Source of the DNA: Streptomyces pyxinae
GTDB taxonomy: Bacteria; Actinomycetota; Actinomycetes; Streptomycetales; Streptomycetaceae
Reading direction: 5' to 3'
Assembly (NCBI RefSeq): GCF_024756275.1
Contig: NZ_JANUGQ010000023.1
Span: 47,652 to 111,651 of the forward strand
DNA length: 64,000 nt
Of the stretch, positions 42,224-50,447 are shown in pieces. The notes below the pieces were generated by a model. The model worked only from the letters and a program-made list of their open reading frames with translations, was not told the DNA's origin and did not search any database. The stretch's first letter is position 1, and the number at the start of each line of letters is the position of its first letter. A program made the translations under genes and the position numbers.

Positions 42224-43390
42224 TCAGCCCTCGCGCAGCTCCCGCGCGGCCTCCGACTCGGCCTCCTCGTAGGGCCAGCGCAGCAGCGCGCCCAGGCCGC
42301 CCACCGGGACGTCGTCGTCGGTCTCCGGCCGGACGCGCAGCACCTCCGCGCCCGCCATCACGGCGGAGCGCAGCAGCGCGTCGTCCGCCCGCGCCGCCAC
42401 CGGCTCCCGTTCGCCCAGGTAGTGAGCCTCGGAGCGGCGCACGGCGAGCTGGTCGGGCTCGGCGCCCACCCACACCTCGCGGTGGGCGTCCGGGCCCTCG
42501 GTACGGATCAGCAGCTCCTCGATCCGGTGTTCGCGGGCCGCCTCCACCAGCGCGGGTATGCCCTCGGCCGCGAACGGGCGCCCGTCGCGCGGGGAGCGGG
42601 CCGAGCGGAACCGGTCCAGCTCGGTCTCGGCGGTACGGCGCAGATGCTCCTGCCGGGCCGCCTCCACGTCCTCGTCCAGCAGCCGGGTGCTCGCCCCGGC
42701 GGCCCGGCCGCCGTGCTCGCTCTCCACCACCAGGGGCTGGAGGTCCACCGGCAGCCGGCCATGGACCGAGCGGCGCTCCCGGGTGTCGCCGGCGAGCACG
42801 ATCAGATCGGCGCCGGTCTCCGCCTCGCTCTCCGCGAGCGCGCCGGCGATCTCGGCCGCGTTGTGCTCCCAGGTGTTCTCCACGCCGGCCTGGAAGTGAC
42901 GCTCGGACCAGTCGGCCGACGCCGTGCGGTGCACCGGCCAGTCCCTGCCCTTGACCTGGCCCGCCGGACGGCCGCCCAGCGGGGTGCGCAGCTCCAGGTC
43001 CGCGCCGGTGCGGTCGACGTACGCCACCAGCGCCACCGGCTCCTGGGCGGACAGATCGAGCAGCGGGCCCAGCCGGGGCAGCGCCGACCAGGTGACATCG
43101 GCCGGTGCGAGCGGCCGGTGGGCGAGCGGCGGATCGAGGACCACTTCGCCATGGGCCGCGAACACCGCGCGCCCCTGCTCGCCGGGGGGCCGGGGGTCGC
43201 TCGTCAGAGCCTCGTACACGGCCTGTCCGGTCGCCCGGTCGGCGCCCTGGTCCACGAGGGCCCGGCAGACCTCCCTGGCCTGGAGTTCCCGTCGCTCCCC
43301 GGCGGCCTCGTCGACCTGGGACGTGTCCAGATACACGCTGGCCCACGGACCGGGGCGGTCGAACAGACTGGTGAGAAAGGCGAGTTGCAT
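42224..43390 (-). CDS. Rv2629-like (baeRF/eRF1-related) protein
   Basis: This 388-residue protein resembles Rv2629-type bacterial members of the eRF1/Vms1-like fold: it begins AFLTSLFDRPGPWASVYLDTS, has VALVAYVDRTGADLEL and DLIVLAGDTRERRSVHGRLP in the middle, and ends ALLRSAVMAGAEVLRV ... VGGLGALLRWPYEE. In mycobacteria Rv2629 belongs to the dormancy response. Function is not settled, though related proteins rescue ribosomes. The ATG at 43390 has AGGGAGGGAG before it. A good SigB-type promoter lies about 47 bases upstream. Confidence 0.82.
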   Translation of the reverse strand: MQLAFLTSLFDRPGPWASVYLDTSQVDEAAGERRELQAREVCRALVDQGADRATGQAVYEALTSDPRPPGEQGRAVFAAHGEVVLDPPLAHRPLAPADVTWSALPRLGPLLDLSAQEPVALVAYVDRTGADLELRTPLGGRPAGQVKGRDWPVHRTASADWSERHFQAGVENTWEHNAAEIAGALAESEAETGADLIVLAGDTRERRSVHGRLPVDLQPLVVESEHGGRAAGASTRLLDEDVEAARQEHLRRTAETELDRFRSARSPRDGRPFAAEGIPALVEAAREHRIEELLIRTEGPDAHREVWVGAEPDQLAVRRSEAHYLGEREPVAARADDALLRSAVMAGAEVLRVRPETDDDVPVGGLGALLRWPYEEAESEAARELREG

Positions 43391-43436
43391 GGCTCCCTCC
43401 CTGGGTGCCGATCGCTTCCACGGTGCGGCCTCCCGA

Positions 43437-43461
43437 GTACCCGGGGCATCTCCCGCCACAC
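43437..43461 (-). promoter_or_regulatory. SigB-type promoter of the Rv2629-like gene
   Basis: On the minus strand GTGT (43461 to 43458), a 15-base spacer and GGGTAC (43442 to 43437) match the Streptomyces SigB consensus GNNT-N14-16-GGGTAC/T. The start codon is 47 bases further on. Confidence 0.6.
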
Positions 43462-43555
43462 AGGTCACAGTCACCCCATCCCGGTCGCTTTCGCCCAGGA
43501 CGCTGTGGATCGGAGGTCGTGAACCGGACGCCGTGAATTGGGCCGCACGGCGAAA

Positions 43556-43587
43556 GGCTCCTCGTCCGCCGCGCGGGACGAGGAGCC
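43556..43587 (-). terminator. Hairpin terminator after the PfpI gene
   Basis: GGCTCCTCGTCC at 43556-43567 pairs perfectly with GGACGAGGAGCC at 43576-43587 around an 8-base loop, 22 bases after the end of the minus-strand PfpI gene. Confidence 0.8.
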
Positions 43588-43608
43588 GTTCGGGGGAGGG
43601 CGGGCCGG

Positions 43609-44157
43609 TCAGCCGCCCGAGGACGCCTTGGCGAACTCCGCCGTGAAGGTCTCGCAGAAGGCCTTGAGGTCGTCCGGCTTACGGCTGGTGATCAGGGTGC
43701 CGGGCGCCGCCGTGCACACCTTCACCCGCTCGTCCACCCACTGCGCCCCCGCGTTGGTGAGATCGGTGCGGAGACTGGGCCAGGAGGTGAGGGTGCGCCC
43801 GCGCACCACATCGGCCTCGATCAGGGTCCACGGCGCGTGGCAGATCGCCGCGACCGGCTTGCCCGCGTCGAAGAACTCCTTCACGAAGGCCACGGCCCGC
43901 TCGTCGAGCCGCAGGGCGTCCGGGTTGGCCACGCCACCGGGGAGTACCAGCCCGTCGAAGTCGGTGGCGGACGCCTCGCGGACGGTCCGGTCGACCGGGA
44001 AGGCGTCCGCCTTGTCGAGGTGGTTGAACGCCTGGATCTCCCCGGAGTCGGTCGAGACCAGCACCGGGGTGTCCCCGTTGTCCTTCACCGCCTGCCAGGG
44101 CTCGGTCAGTTCGACCTGCTCGACGCCCTCCGGCGCCACCAGAAAAGCGATCTGCAC
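43609..44157 (-). CDS. DJ-1/PfpI-family protein
   Basis: This 182-residue protein has the PfpI pattern: IAFLVAPEGVEQVELTEPW at the start, FDGLVLPGGVANPDALR, and the nucleophile elbow AAICHAPW with Cys106 and His107. Members act as chaperone/deglycase-like stress proteins (YhbO, Hsp31 group). It is cytoplasmic and of normal length. Its leader carries purine-rich repeats. It lies in a block of stress-type genes. Confidence 0.9.
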   Translation of the reverse strand: MQIAFLVAPEGVEQVELTEPWQAVKDNGDTPVLVSTDSGEIQAFNHLDKADAFPVDRTVREASATDFDGLVLPGGVANPDALRLDERAVAFVKEFFDAGKPVAAICHAPWTLIEADVVRGRTLTSWPSLRTDLTNAGAQWVDERVKVCTAAPGTLITSRKPDDLKAFCETFTAEFAKASSGG

Positions 44158-44167
44158 AGTGCTTCCT

Positions 44168-44258
44168 CTCGTTCCCTCTCGTTTCCGCCGGCTCGTTCTC
44201 TCTGGGTTTCTCTGAGTTTCTCCAGGTTCCTCTGGCGTTCTCTCGGTTTCTCTCGCGG
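44168..44258 (-). repeat. Purine-rich GAGAAAC repeats in the PfpI leader
   Basis: On the minus strand the motif GAGAAAC/GAGAGAAC recurs about every 11-12 bases before the PfpI gene, just upstream of its ribosome site. The stretch is far less GC-rich than its surroundings. It may be a slipped-repeat leader or an mRNA feature. Confidence 0.6.
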
Positions 44259-44340
44259 ACTGCTCGCTCTGTCCGGAAGCCGGAGCGCCCCGGTTGCCCG
44301 CCCGGGGGGAGCCCCCGGGGCGTGTGCTCGGCCGGTGTGC

Positions 44341-44706
44341 TCAGTGGGCCGGCTGCAGGGCCTCCGCCACCTCCTGCACGCTGCGATAGGTGTCCCGGGC
44401 GGGCAGCTCCGCCACCCGGTCGGTCAGCGGATCGGGCGCGTGCCGCTCCCGCAGCACCCTCAGCAGATCGCCTCGGTGCGCGGGGAAGGGGGTGCGCGCC
44501 AGATGCCGGCCCAGCTCCAGCCGCAGCGCCTCGAAGGCGTTGGCCGGCATCGGCCCCGACGCCACCTGCGGGTCGTCGTCGGCCACCGGCTCGGGGTCGT
44601 GCCACTCCTCGGTCCTGGTGGGGTGGCCGGACCGGAGCAGCCCCTTGAGCTGGTGCTTCATTTCGTCGTCCTGGCGACGGCTGAGCCGGTCACTGCCTCG
44701 CTGCAT
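44341..44706 (-). CDS. DUF2795 domain protein
   Basis: This 121-residue protein begins with basic residues (MQRGSDRLSRRQDDEMKHQLKG) and ends with a DUF2795 unit: LPARDTYRSVQEVAEAL. The function of the domain is unknown; it is frequent in actinobacterial stress genes. GGAGGGC lies before the ATG at 44706. The promoter upstream is an excellent SigB-type site. Confidence 0.82.
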   Translation of the reverse strand: MQRGSDRLSRRQDDEMKHQLKGLLRSGHPTRTEEWHDPEPVADDDPQVASGPMPANAFEALRLELGRHLARTPFPAHRGDLLRVLRERHAPDPLTDRVAELPARDTYRSVQEVAEALQPAH

Positions 44707-45065
44707 GGATGCCCTCCAGGGTTTCGGGTCGTCTCTTGAGGGGTTGCCCGGGCGGGTACCCGGCGTCGCAACGGCAAACCCCTGCTCCGGCCCGGTCCGG
44801 CACGGCCGGGGACCGGCCGGTGGAACGGCCGGTGGGAAGCCGCCGTGGTTTGACCCGGGACGGGCGGGGGACTCGCCCACCTGGCCGAGCGGCCATGGGG
44901 TGCAGGGGAAACGGGGTTCCGGACGCGCGACGGCGGTCCCGTCCGGAACCCCTCCCGGGCTACGTGTGAAACCCGGACTCCTCGTGTCTCGCACGGAGCA
45001 GGGGCCGCCGTCCCGGGGCCGCCGCCCCCGTCCCGCGCACGGCTCCACACGGAAGGACCGGCCCC
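44707..45065. other. Divergent region with a 13-bp hairpin
   Basis: This 359-bp region holds the SigB-type promoter of the DUF2795 gene and the promoter of the plus-strand gene at 45066. A 13-bp perfect inverted repeat (GGGGTTCCGGACG at 44913-44925 with its complement at 44950-44962) lies in its middle. No gene is apparent. Confidence 0.6.
44756..44779 (-). promoter_or_regulatory. SigB-type promoter of the DUF2795 gene
   Basis: On the minus strand GTTT (44779 to 44776), 14 bases, then GGGTAC (44761 to 44756): a full match to the SigB consensus. The ATG lies 50 bases downstream at 44706. Confidence 0.65.
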
Positions 45066-45725
45066 ATGGGACTGCTGCCCGTACTGACCGTCCTGCTACT
45101 GCCGCTGATCCTGCTGGGGGTGGTCATGGCGATGGGACGGTACGAGGAGTTGCTCATCGAGCCGCTCTACGAACCGGCTGAACCGGCCGAACCGGCCGAA
45201 CCGGCTCCCGACGCCACCGAGCCGCCCGGCGAGCCGTCGGCCGACCGGTCGGCCGCTCCGACCGGACCGCCACCCGTGTCCGAGCCGCTGTCCGCCCCTG
45301 AACCGGCGCCCATTGCCGGGCCGGCGCCCGTCTCCGGACCGGCGGTCACCTTCGGGCCGGTGCCCGTGTCCGGACCGGTGCCCGTGTCCGGGCCGAGGCC
45401 CGTCTTCGGGCCGGTGCCGGTGTCCGGACCGGTGCCGTCCGCGTCCGGGCCGGGAGCGGACACGACCGCGACCGCGAGCGGGCTCGCCGCCGGCGCACCG
45501 GCCTCTTCCGGCCCGGGGGCCGCCGCCGGCGCACCGACCACCGCACCGGAAGCCGCTTCCGGGCCGACCGCCGGGCCCCGGGCGGCACGGGTCCCGCCGC
45601 CGGTCCCGCCGCCGGTCCCGTCCGGGGCGCCCCGCCATGCCCGGCGCCGCCGTGTCCGTCCCCGGTGGCTGCCCTTCGCGCCGCGCGCCCGGGCCGCCGA
45701 GGCGGCGGTGCCGGCCGGCCGCTGA
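45066..45725 (+). CDS. Single-helix membrane protein with Pro-rich repeat tail
   Basis: This 219-residue protein has one N-terminal helix (LLPVLTVLLLPLILLGVVMAMG) and then a tail rich in Pro, Ala, Ser, Gly and Val with repeated PVSGPVP and PAEPAEP units, ending in an Arg-rich stretch (RHARRRRVRPRWLPF). I do not recognise it. The tail is probably disordered and could lie on the cytoplasmic or cell wall side. AAGGACC precedes the ATG. The repeats make frame errors hard to exclude, but codon use fits a real gene. Confidence 0.6.
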   Translation: MGLLPVLTVLLLPLILLGVVMAMGRYEELLIEPLYEPAEPAEPAEPAPDATEPPGEPSADRSAAPTGPPPVSEPLSAPEPAPIAGPAPVSGPAVTFGPVPVSGPVPVSGPRPVFGPVPVSGPVPSASGPGADTTATASGLAAGAPASSGPGAAAGAPTTAPEAASGPTAGPRAARVPPPVPPPVPSGAPRHARRRRVRPRWLPFAPRARAAEAAVPAGR

Positions 45726-46202
45726 CCGGGCCGCCCCGCCGCTCGTCACCGCGCTCGGGACCGCGCCCGCCGGCCGTGCCCGGGACCAGGGCCCGCCGCC
45801 CGGGAGCGCGGGCCCGGCGCCGGGCGCGTACCACTCACCCGGACAGCCGAAGGCCCAGCGCCCCGCCGACCCCGCCCGCGCGGTCGCCCCCAACCCCGCC
45901 GCACCCCTGCTGAGGTGCGGTTTTTCCATCCCGCCGGTCCGTGACGAGCCCCGTCCGGCACCACCGGCGGGCCCCTCCGGCCGGCCGCCGGAACCTCTCC
46001 GGAGGCCGAACCGCCGGAACGCGGGGACAGTGGGAGGGGGCCGGTTTGCAGGATCCGGCCCAGGGCAGGCGCTCCTCGTGCTCCGGACCGGTGGCACCGC
46101 TGGGGCGACGCCGCCGCTCCGGGCGCCCGCTGCCCGGACGAAGTGAGCTCACCTCGGGGTGACAGCCAACCGTCAGCGCCGTTCGAGGAGCTGAATAGCA
46201 CA
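45726..46202. other. 477-bp region before the sigma factor gene
   Basis: No gene is supported. The palindrome GTGAGCTCAC lies at 46143-46152, 50 bases before the sigma factor ATG. The rest is GC-rich sequence without clear promoter hexamers, though it must hold the sigma factor promoter. Confidence 0.4.
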
Positions 46203-46997
46203 ATGCGAACCCTCGCTCACACGAAGCACCCGCATGACGACGCCCCCGACACCGCCGAAGCGTTTCTCCGCCTCTCCCGGCTGCCCGGGGGCGAGGAGCG
46301 GGAGGCCGTACGGCAGGACATCGTCCGCGCCTGGCTCCCCATGGCCGACCGGCTCGCCGGCCGGTTCCGGAACCGCGGCGAAGCGCTGGAGGACCTCAAG
46401 CAGGTGGCCGCCCTCGGCCTGGTCAAGGCGGTCGACCGGTACGACCCCGAGCGCGGCGCCGCCTTCGAGAGCTTCGCCGTGCCGACCATCACGGGGGAGA
46501 TCAAGCGGCACTTCCGGGACCATATGTGGACCCTGCATGTCCCGCGCCGCGTCCAGGACCTGCGGAGCCGGGTTCGCGCCGCCCACCAGGAGCTCACCAC
46601 GACGGTGGGGGGCCGCGCCCCCACCGTCGCCGAGGTCGCCGTCAAGGCGGGGATGACCGAGGAGGAGGCGCTCGCCGGGCTGGAGGCGCTGGACAGCTTC
46701 ACCGCCCTCTCGCTCGATGCCGAACTCCCCGGCACCGAGGACGGCTACACCCTGGTCGACGCCCTGGGCGGCCCCGATCCGGCGCTGGACGTGGTCATCG
46801 ACCGGGAGGCCGTCAAGCCCCGGCTGCGCGAACTGCCCGAGCGCGAGCAGCGCATCCTCTACATGCGCTTCTTCCGGGACATGACCCAGAGCCGGATAGC
46901 CGAGGACCTCGGCATTTCCCAGATGCATGTCTCCCGGCTGATCAGCCGCTGCTGCTCCCAGATGCGGGAGGACATCATGCGGGACACGGCGGCCTGA
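46203..46997 (+). CDS. SigB/SigF/SigG-family RNA polymerase sigma factor
   Basis: This 264-residue group 3 sigma factor has region 2 (LAGRFRNRGEALEDLKQVAALGLVKAVDRYDPERGAAFESFAVPTITGEIKRHFRD), region 3, and region 4 (LPEREQRILYMRFFRDMTQSRIAEDLGISQMHVSRLIS). It directs polymerase to stress or development promoters, likely GNNT-N14-16-GGGTAC/T. The ATG at 46203 is chosen with GAGGAG upstream at about 12 bases; a GTG at 46143 is possible. No anti-sigma gene is adjacent. Confidence 0.92.
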   Translation: MRTLAHTKHPHDDAPDTAEAFLRLSRLPGGEEREAVRQDIVRAWLPMADRLAGRFRNRGEALEDLKQVAALGLVKAVDRYDPERGAAFESFAVPTITGEIKRHFRDHMWTLHVPRRVQDLRSRVRAAHQELTTTVGGRAPTVAEVAVKAGMTEEEALAGLEALDSFTALSLDAELPGTEDGYTLVDALGGPDPALDVVIDREAVKPRLRELPEREQRILYMRFFRDMTQSRIAEDLGISQMHVSRLISRCCSQMREDIMRDTAA

Positions 46998-47070
46998 CCA
47001 CCGTCCCGGGACCGTGCCACCGGCCCGGCCCCCGGCCGCACCCACCGGCACGCCCCGGCCCGGCCGGCAG

Positions 47071-47106
47071 ACCGAGCCGGGCCGGTGGACCGAGCCGGGC
47101 CGGTGA
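47071..47106 (+). repeat. Tandem 18-bp repeat
   Basis: ACCGAGCCGGGCCGGTG plus one base occurs at 47071-47088 and 47089-47106 in the spacer after the sigma factor gene. It does not form a hairpin of note. Confidence 0.7.
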
Positions 47107-47179
47107 ACGGGGCAGCAGTGGCAGGCAGGCACGTACCGGGCGCCACCGGCGCCGCCGTACGGGAGGCGGAGGTGGTGGC

Positions 47180-48481
47180 ATGCGCGCGACGGCAGGGGCG
47201 GCGGGGGACGACGACCACCCGCTGGACGAGGGGCGCGGCCCGGTGCGGTACGCGCCCGCCACCCCGGGCACGGGCCTGCCGGTGCCGCCCGGGCAGGCCG
47301 CCGTCCTCGCCGCCGCCGCGGACCGTGCCGAGCCCGAACCGCCCGGCGGCGGCCCGCTGTTGCGGGAGGCGGCCGCCGGCTACTGGTGGCGGCGCGGGCT
47401 GCACGGGCACCCCGGGGACGTGGTCGCCGCCCCGGGTGCCCCGCCCCTGCTCTCCGCGCTGATCACCGCGTACGGCGGCGATGTGCTGCTGCCCCGGCCC
47501 TGCCCCGCCTGGTGGACCCCGCAGGCCCGGCTGCTCGGCCGCCCCGCCTACCATGTGCCCACCCCCGCCGAGTGCGGCGGCGTGCCCGATCCGTACGCCC
47601 TGCTGGAGACCGTACGGCGGATACGGCACGAGGGCGGCCGCCCCCGGCTGCTGCTGCTCTCCGTCGCGGACGACCCCACCGCCACCGTGCCACCGCCCGA
47701 GGTGGTGCGGGAGGCGTGCGAGGCGGCCGTCGCGGCGGGGCTCGGCATCGTCAGCGACGAGACCTGGCGGGACACCGTGCACCGGGCGCACGACACCGTG
47801 CTGGTCAGCCCCGCCGAGATGTGCCCGGACGAGGTCACCGTCGTCTCCGACCTGGCCGGCGCGCTCACCCCGGCCGCCTGGCCCGCCGCGATCGCCCGCT
47901 TCCCGCGCACCCCGCGCGGCGCTGCCCTCCGGGACCGGGTCCTCGACCTGCTCACCGCGCTCGGTGCCGTACTGGCCGCCCCGGTCGCGGCGGTCGCCAC
48001 CGACGCCCTGGACGAGCCGCCGGCGGTCGCCGAGCACACCCGCGCGGCCACCGCGCTGCACGCCGCCGTCGCCGTCGCGGCGCACCGGGCGGTGCTGGCC
48101 GCCGGCGCGCTGGCCCGGCCGCCGGAGGCCGGCCGCCATCTCTACGCGGACTTCGCCCCGTTGCGCACCGCGCTCGCGGCGCGCGGAGTGACCGACTCCA
48201 TGGAGCTGGAGGAGCATCTGACCGGTCTGCTCGGGGCAGCGATACCGGGTGGCCACCGGTTCGGTGACGAGCTCGGCGCCCTCCGGGCCCGGCTGTCGAC
48301 GGCACCGCTGCTGGGGGCCACCCCCGAGGAGCGCGCGGCGGCCCTCCGGGCGCGGCAGCCGCTCGAACTGCCGCAGGTGGCCGGGGCGCTGAGCGCCCTC
48401 GGGGCACGTCTCGGAGGACTCTCGGAGGACCCAGGGACGGCCGGGAACGACGGTGAGACGGTGAACGGAGCCCGCAGATGA
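47180..48481 (+). CDS. Aminotransferase-like fold I protein with no lysine
   Basis: This 433-residue protein looks like a class I/II aminotransferase: a WWRRGLHGHPGDVVAAPGAPPLLSALITAYGGDVLLPRPCPAWWTPQARLLG stretch, RLLLLSVADDPTATVPPPEVV and GIVSDETWRDTVH. Where the PLP-binding lysine should lie (SKxxGLPG), it reads VVSDLAGALTPAAW. No lysine occurs anywhere in the protein, so it cannot form the usual Schiff base. GGAGG precedes the ATG at 47180. It overlaps the next gene by four bases. It may be a binding or scaffold protein. Confidence 0.78.
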   Translation: MRATAGAAGDDDHPLDEGRGPVRYAPATPGTGLPVPPGQAAVLAAAADRAEPEPPGGGPLLREAAAGYWWRRGLHGHPGDVVAAPGAPPLLSALITAYGGDVLLPRPCPAWWTPQARLLGRPAYHVPTPAECGGVPDPYALLETVRRIRHEGGRPRLLLLSVADDPTATVPPPEVVREACEAAVAAGLGIVSDETWRDTVHRAHDTVLVSPAEMCPDEVTVVSDLAGALTPAAWPAAIARFPRTPRGAALRDRVLDLLTALGAVLAAPVAAVATDALDEPPAVAEHTRAATALHAAVAVAAHRAVLAAGALARPPEAGRHLYADFAPLRTALAARGVTDSMELEEHLTGLLGAAIPGGHRFGDELGALRARLSTAPLLGATPEERAAALRARQPLELPQVAGALSALGARLGGLSEDPGTAGNDGETVNGARR

Positions 48482-49752
48482 CGGAACGGACGGCATCCCC
48501 CCGGGAGAACTCCGGCCCCGCCGGGGGCGCTTCGGACGACGGCGCCCTCTCCGGCGGCGCCCCCGCGTCCACCGCCCCGCCCGGGGGACCCGGTCCGGTG
48601 CCCCGCACGGGCCCGGACACCGCCGTCCCGGGCCCGGACACCGCCCCGGGGCCGTACCCGGGCACCGGACCGGGCGCGGAGCCGGACCCCGGGACGTACG
48701 GCGGGGCGCACGACGGCCGGGACGCCGCACTGGACCTGGCACCGGACACCGCGCCCGGCACCGGGGCGCGGCCGGCGCCCCCGGTGGCGCTCGGCCGGAC
48801 GCGGATCTGGCCGGCTTCCTTCGCCGACCGGCTCACCATGCCGCTGCCGGGCGTCCGGGGCATGGCCCGGCTCGCCCGGGAGGGTGCCGTACGTCCCCGT
48901 CCCGAAGGACTCCGCGACATCCCCCGGCTGCCGTTCGCCCCCGGCCCGCTGCCCGCCGCCGGGCCGGACACCGTGGCCCTCACCTGGGCCGGACACGCCA
49001 GCTGGATCGTCCGGATCGGCGGCCTCACCGTGCTCACCGACCCGGTCTGGTCCCGCCGCATCCTCGGCACCCCGGCCCGGATCACCCCGGTGGGGGTGCG
49101 ATGGGCGGACCTGCCGCCGGTGGACGCCGTGGTCATCAGCCACAACCACTACGACCATCTGGACGCGCCCACCGTCGCCCGGCTGCCGCGCGACACCCCG
49201 GTCTTCGCCCCGGCCGGGCTCGGCCGCTGGTTCCGCCGCCGCCGGTTCACCCGGGTCACCGAGCTGGACTGGTGGGAGGCGGCCCAACTCGGCGGCGTAC
49301 GCTTCGAGTTCGTCCCCGCCCACCACTGGTCCAAGCGCACCCTCACCGACACCTGCCGCTCGCTCTGGGGCGGCTGGGTACTGACCGACCGCCACCACCG
49401 GCGGGTCTACTTCGCGGGCGACACCGGTTACGGCCACTGGTTCCGGGAGATCGGGCGCCGGCACCCCGGCATCGACCTCGCCCTGCTGCCCATCGGCGCC
49501 TACGCGCCCCGCTGGTGGCTGCGGGACGTCCACACCGACCCGGAGGAGGCGGTCCAGGCCTTTCTGGACCTCGGCGCCCGGATCATGGCCCCGATGCACT
49601 GGGCGACGTTCGTCCTCTCCGCCGAACCGGTGCTGGAGCCGCTCACCCGGCTGCTCACCGCCTGGGAGGCCGCCGGACTGGACCCCGCCCGGCTCTGGGA
49701 CCTCCCGGTCGGCGGCTCCCGGGTGCTGGACGGAGCCGCCCCCGAGGGCTGA
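48478..49752 (+). CDS. MBL-fold metallo-hydrolase, NAPE-PLD-like
   Basis: This 424-residue protein has about 130 low-complexity residues first (Gly/Pro/Thr repeats), then a metallo-beta-lactamase fold of the NAPE-PLD/UlaG-like type: LTWAGHASWIVRIGG, VISHNHYDHLD, FVPAHHWSKRTL, FAGDTGYG and MAPMHWATF. It is likely a phosphodiesterase acting on phospholipids or nucleotides, with two metal ions. It is translationally coupled (ATGA) to the lysine-free aminotransferase-like protein, so the two probably work together. Confidence 0.9.
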   Translation: MTERTASPRENSGPAGGASDDGALSGGAPASTAPPGGPGPVPRTGPDTAVPGPDTAPGPYPGTGPGAEPDPGTYGGAHDGRDAALDLAPDTAPGTGARPAPPVALGRTRIWPASFADRLTMPLPGVRGMARLAREGAVRPRPEGLRDIPRLPFAPGPLPAAGPDTVALTWAGHASWIVRIGGLTVLTDPVWSRRILGTPARITPVGVRWADLPPVDAVVISHNHYDHLDAPTVARLPRDTPVFAPAGLGRWFRRRRFTRVTELDWWEAAQLGGVRFEFVPAHHWSKRTLTDTCRSLWGGWVLTDRHHRRVYFAGDTGYGHWFREIGRRHPGIDLALLPIGAYAPRWWLRDVHTDPEEAVQAFLDLGARIMAPMHWATFVLSAEPVLEPLTRLLTAWEAAGLDPARLWDLPVGGSRVLDGAAPEG

Positions 49753-49838
49753 GCCCGGGGGCCACGCGCCGCCGGGTCCCGGGCTCCGGGACGTGGGCCC
49801 CCGGCCTCGGGCGCCCGCCCACCGCCCGGCGCCCGGAG

Positions 49839-50447
49839 TCAGCCGGTCCGGCGCACCCGGTGCCAGAGCGACGGCACCCCGGCGATCAGCAGCGTCACCA
49901 GTACGGCCGCTGCGACACCCTCCCAGGGGCGGGCGAACAGCGAGCCGCCGAGGATGCCGATCAGCTGGTAGGTCGCCGCCCAGGCGAGGCAGGCCGGGAT
50001 GTCACCGCGCACGAAGCGGCGCAGCGGCATCTCGGTCAGCAGGCAGGCCAGCATCACCGGGATCCGGCCCGCCGGGACCAGCCGGGAGAGCACCAGCACC
50101 GACACCTTGTGGTCGTGCAGCTTCTCCTGGGCGCGCTCCAGCCGGTCCGGCGCCGCCCGGTCGCGCAGCCGGTTCAGCCAGCGGGAGCCGTTCCGGGAGT
50201 GGACACCCCGGCGGCCCAGCCAGTAGAGCGCCACGTCCCCGGCGAGCGCGGCGCCCGCCGACAGCGCGAAGACCACCAGCAGCGGCACCGGCAGCGTCTG
50301 GTGGAAGGCCACCACCGCCGCCGAACTGACGATCGCCCCGGTCGGCACCACCGGCACCAGGGCACCCAGCGCCACCAGCAGGAACAGCGCCGGATAGCCG
50401 ACCGTGTGCTGGGCCGACTCGGAGGGCAGCCCCAACAGCCCGGACAT
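49839..50447 (-). CDS. DedA/SNARE-associated family membrane protein
   Basis: This protein of about 200 residues has the DedA/VTT pattern: several helices, GDVALYWLGRRG and RLVPAGRIPVMLACLL. DedA proteins flip or recycle membrane lipids such as undecaprenyl phosphate and support proton-motive balance. The ATG at 50447 overlaps the upstream MBL gene stop; a GTG at 50450 is also possible. Both genes form one unit. Confidence 0.88.
   Translation of the reverse strand: MSGLLGLPSESAQHTVGYPALFLLVALGALVPVVPTGAIVSSAAVVAFHQTLPVPLLVVFALSAGAALAGDVALYWLGRRGVHSRNGSRWLNRLRDRAAPDRLERAQEKLHDHKVSVLVLSRLVPAGRIPVMLACLLTEMPLRRFVRGDIPACLAWAATYQLIGILGGSLFARPWEGVAAAVLVTLLIAGVPSLWHRVRRTG

Noticed and set aside
40377..42272. 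Long plus-strand frame opposite the PAP2/DGK gene
   Set aside because: Composition is typical of a shadow frame; the minus strand carries complete enzyme motifs.
46040..46070. Self-directed SigB promoter before the sigma factor gene
   Set aside because: GGTTTG followed by GGGCAG has too short a spacer and a poor -10.
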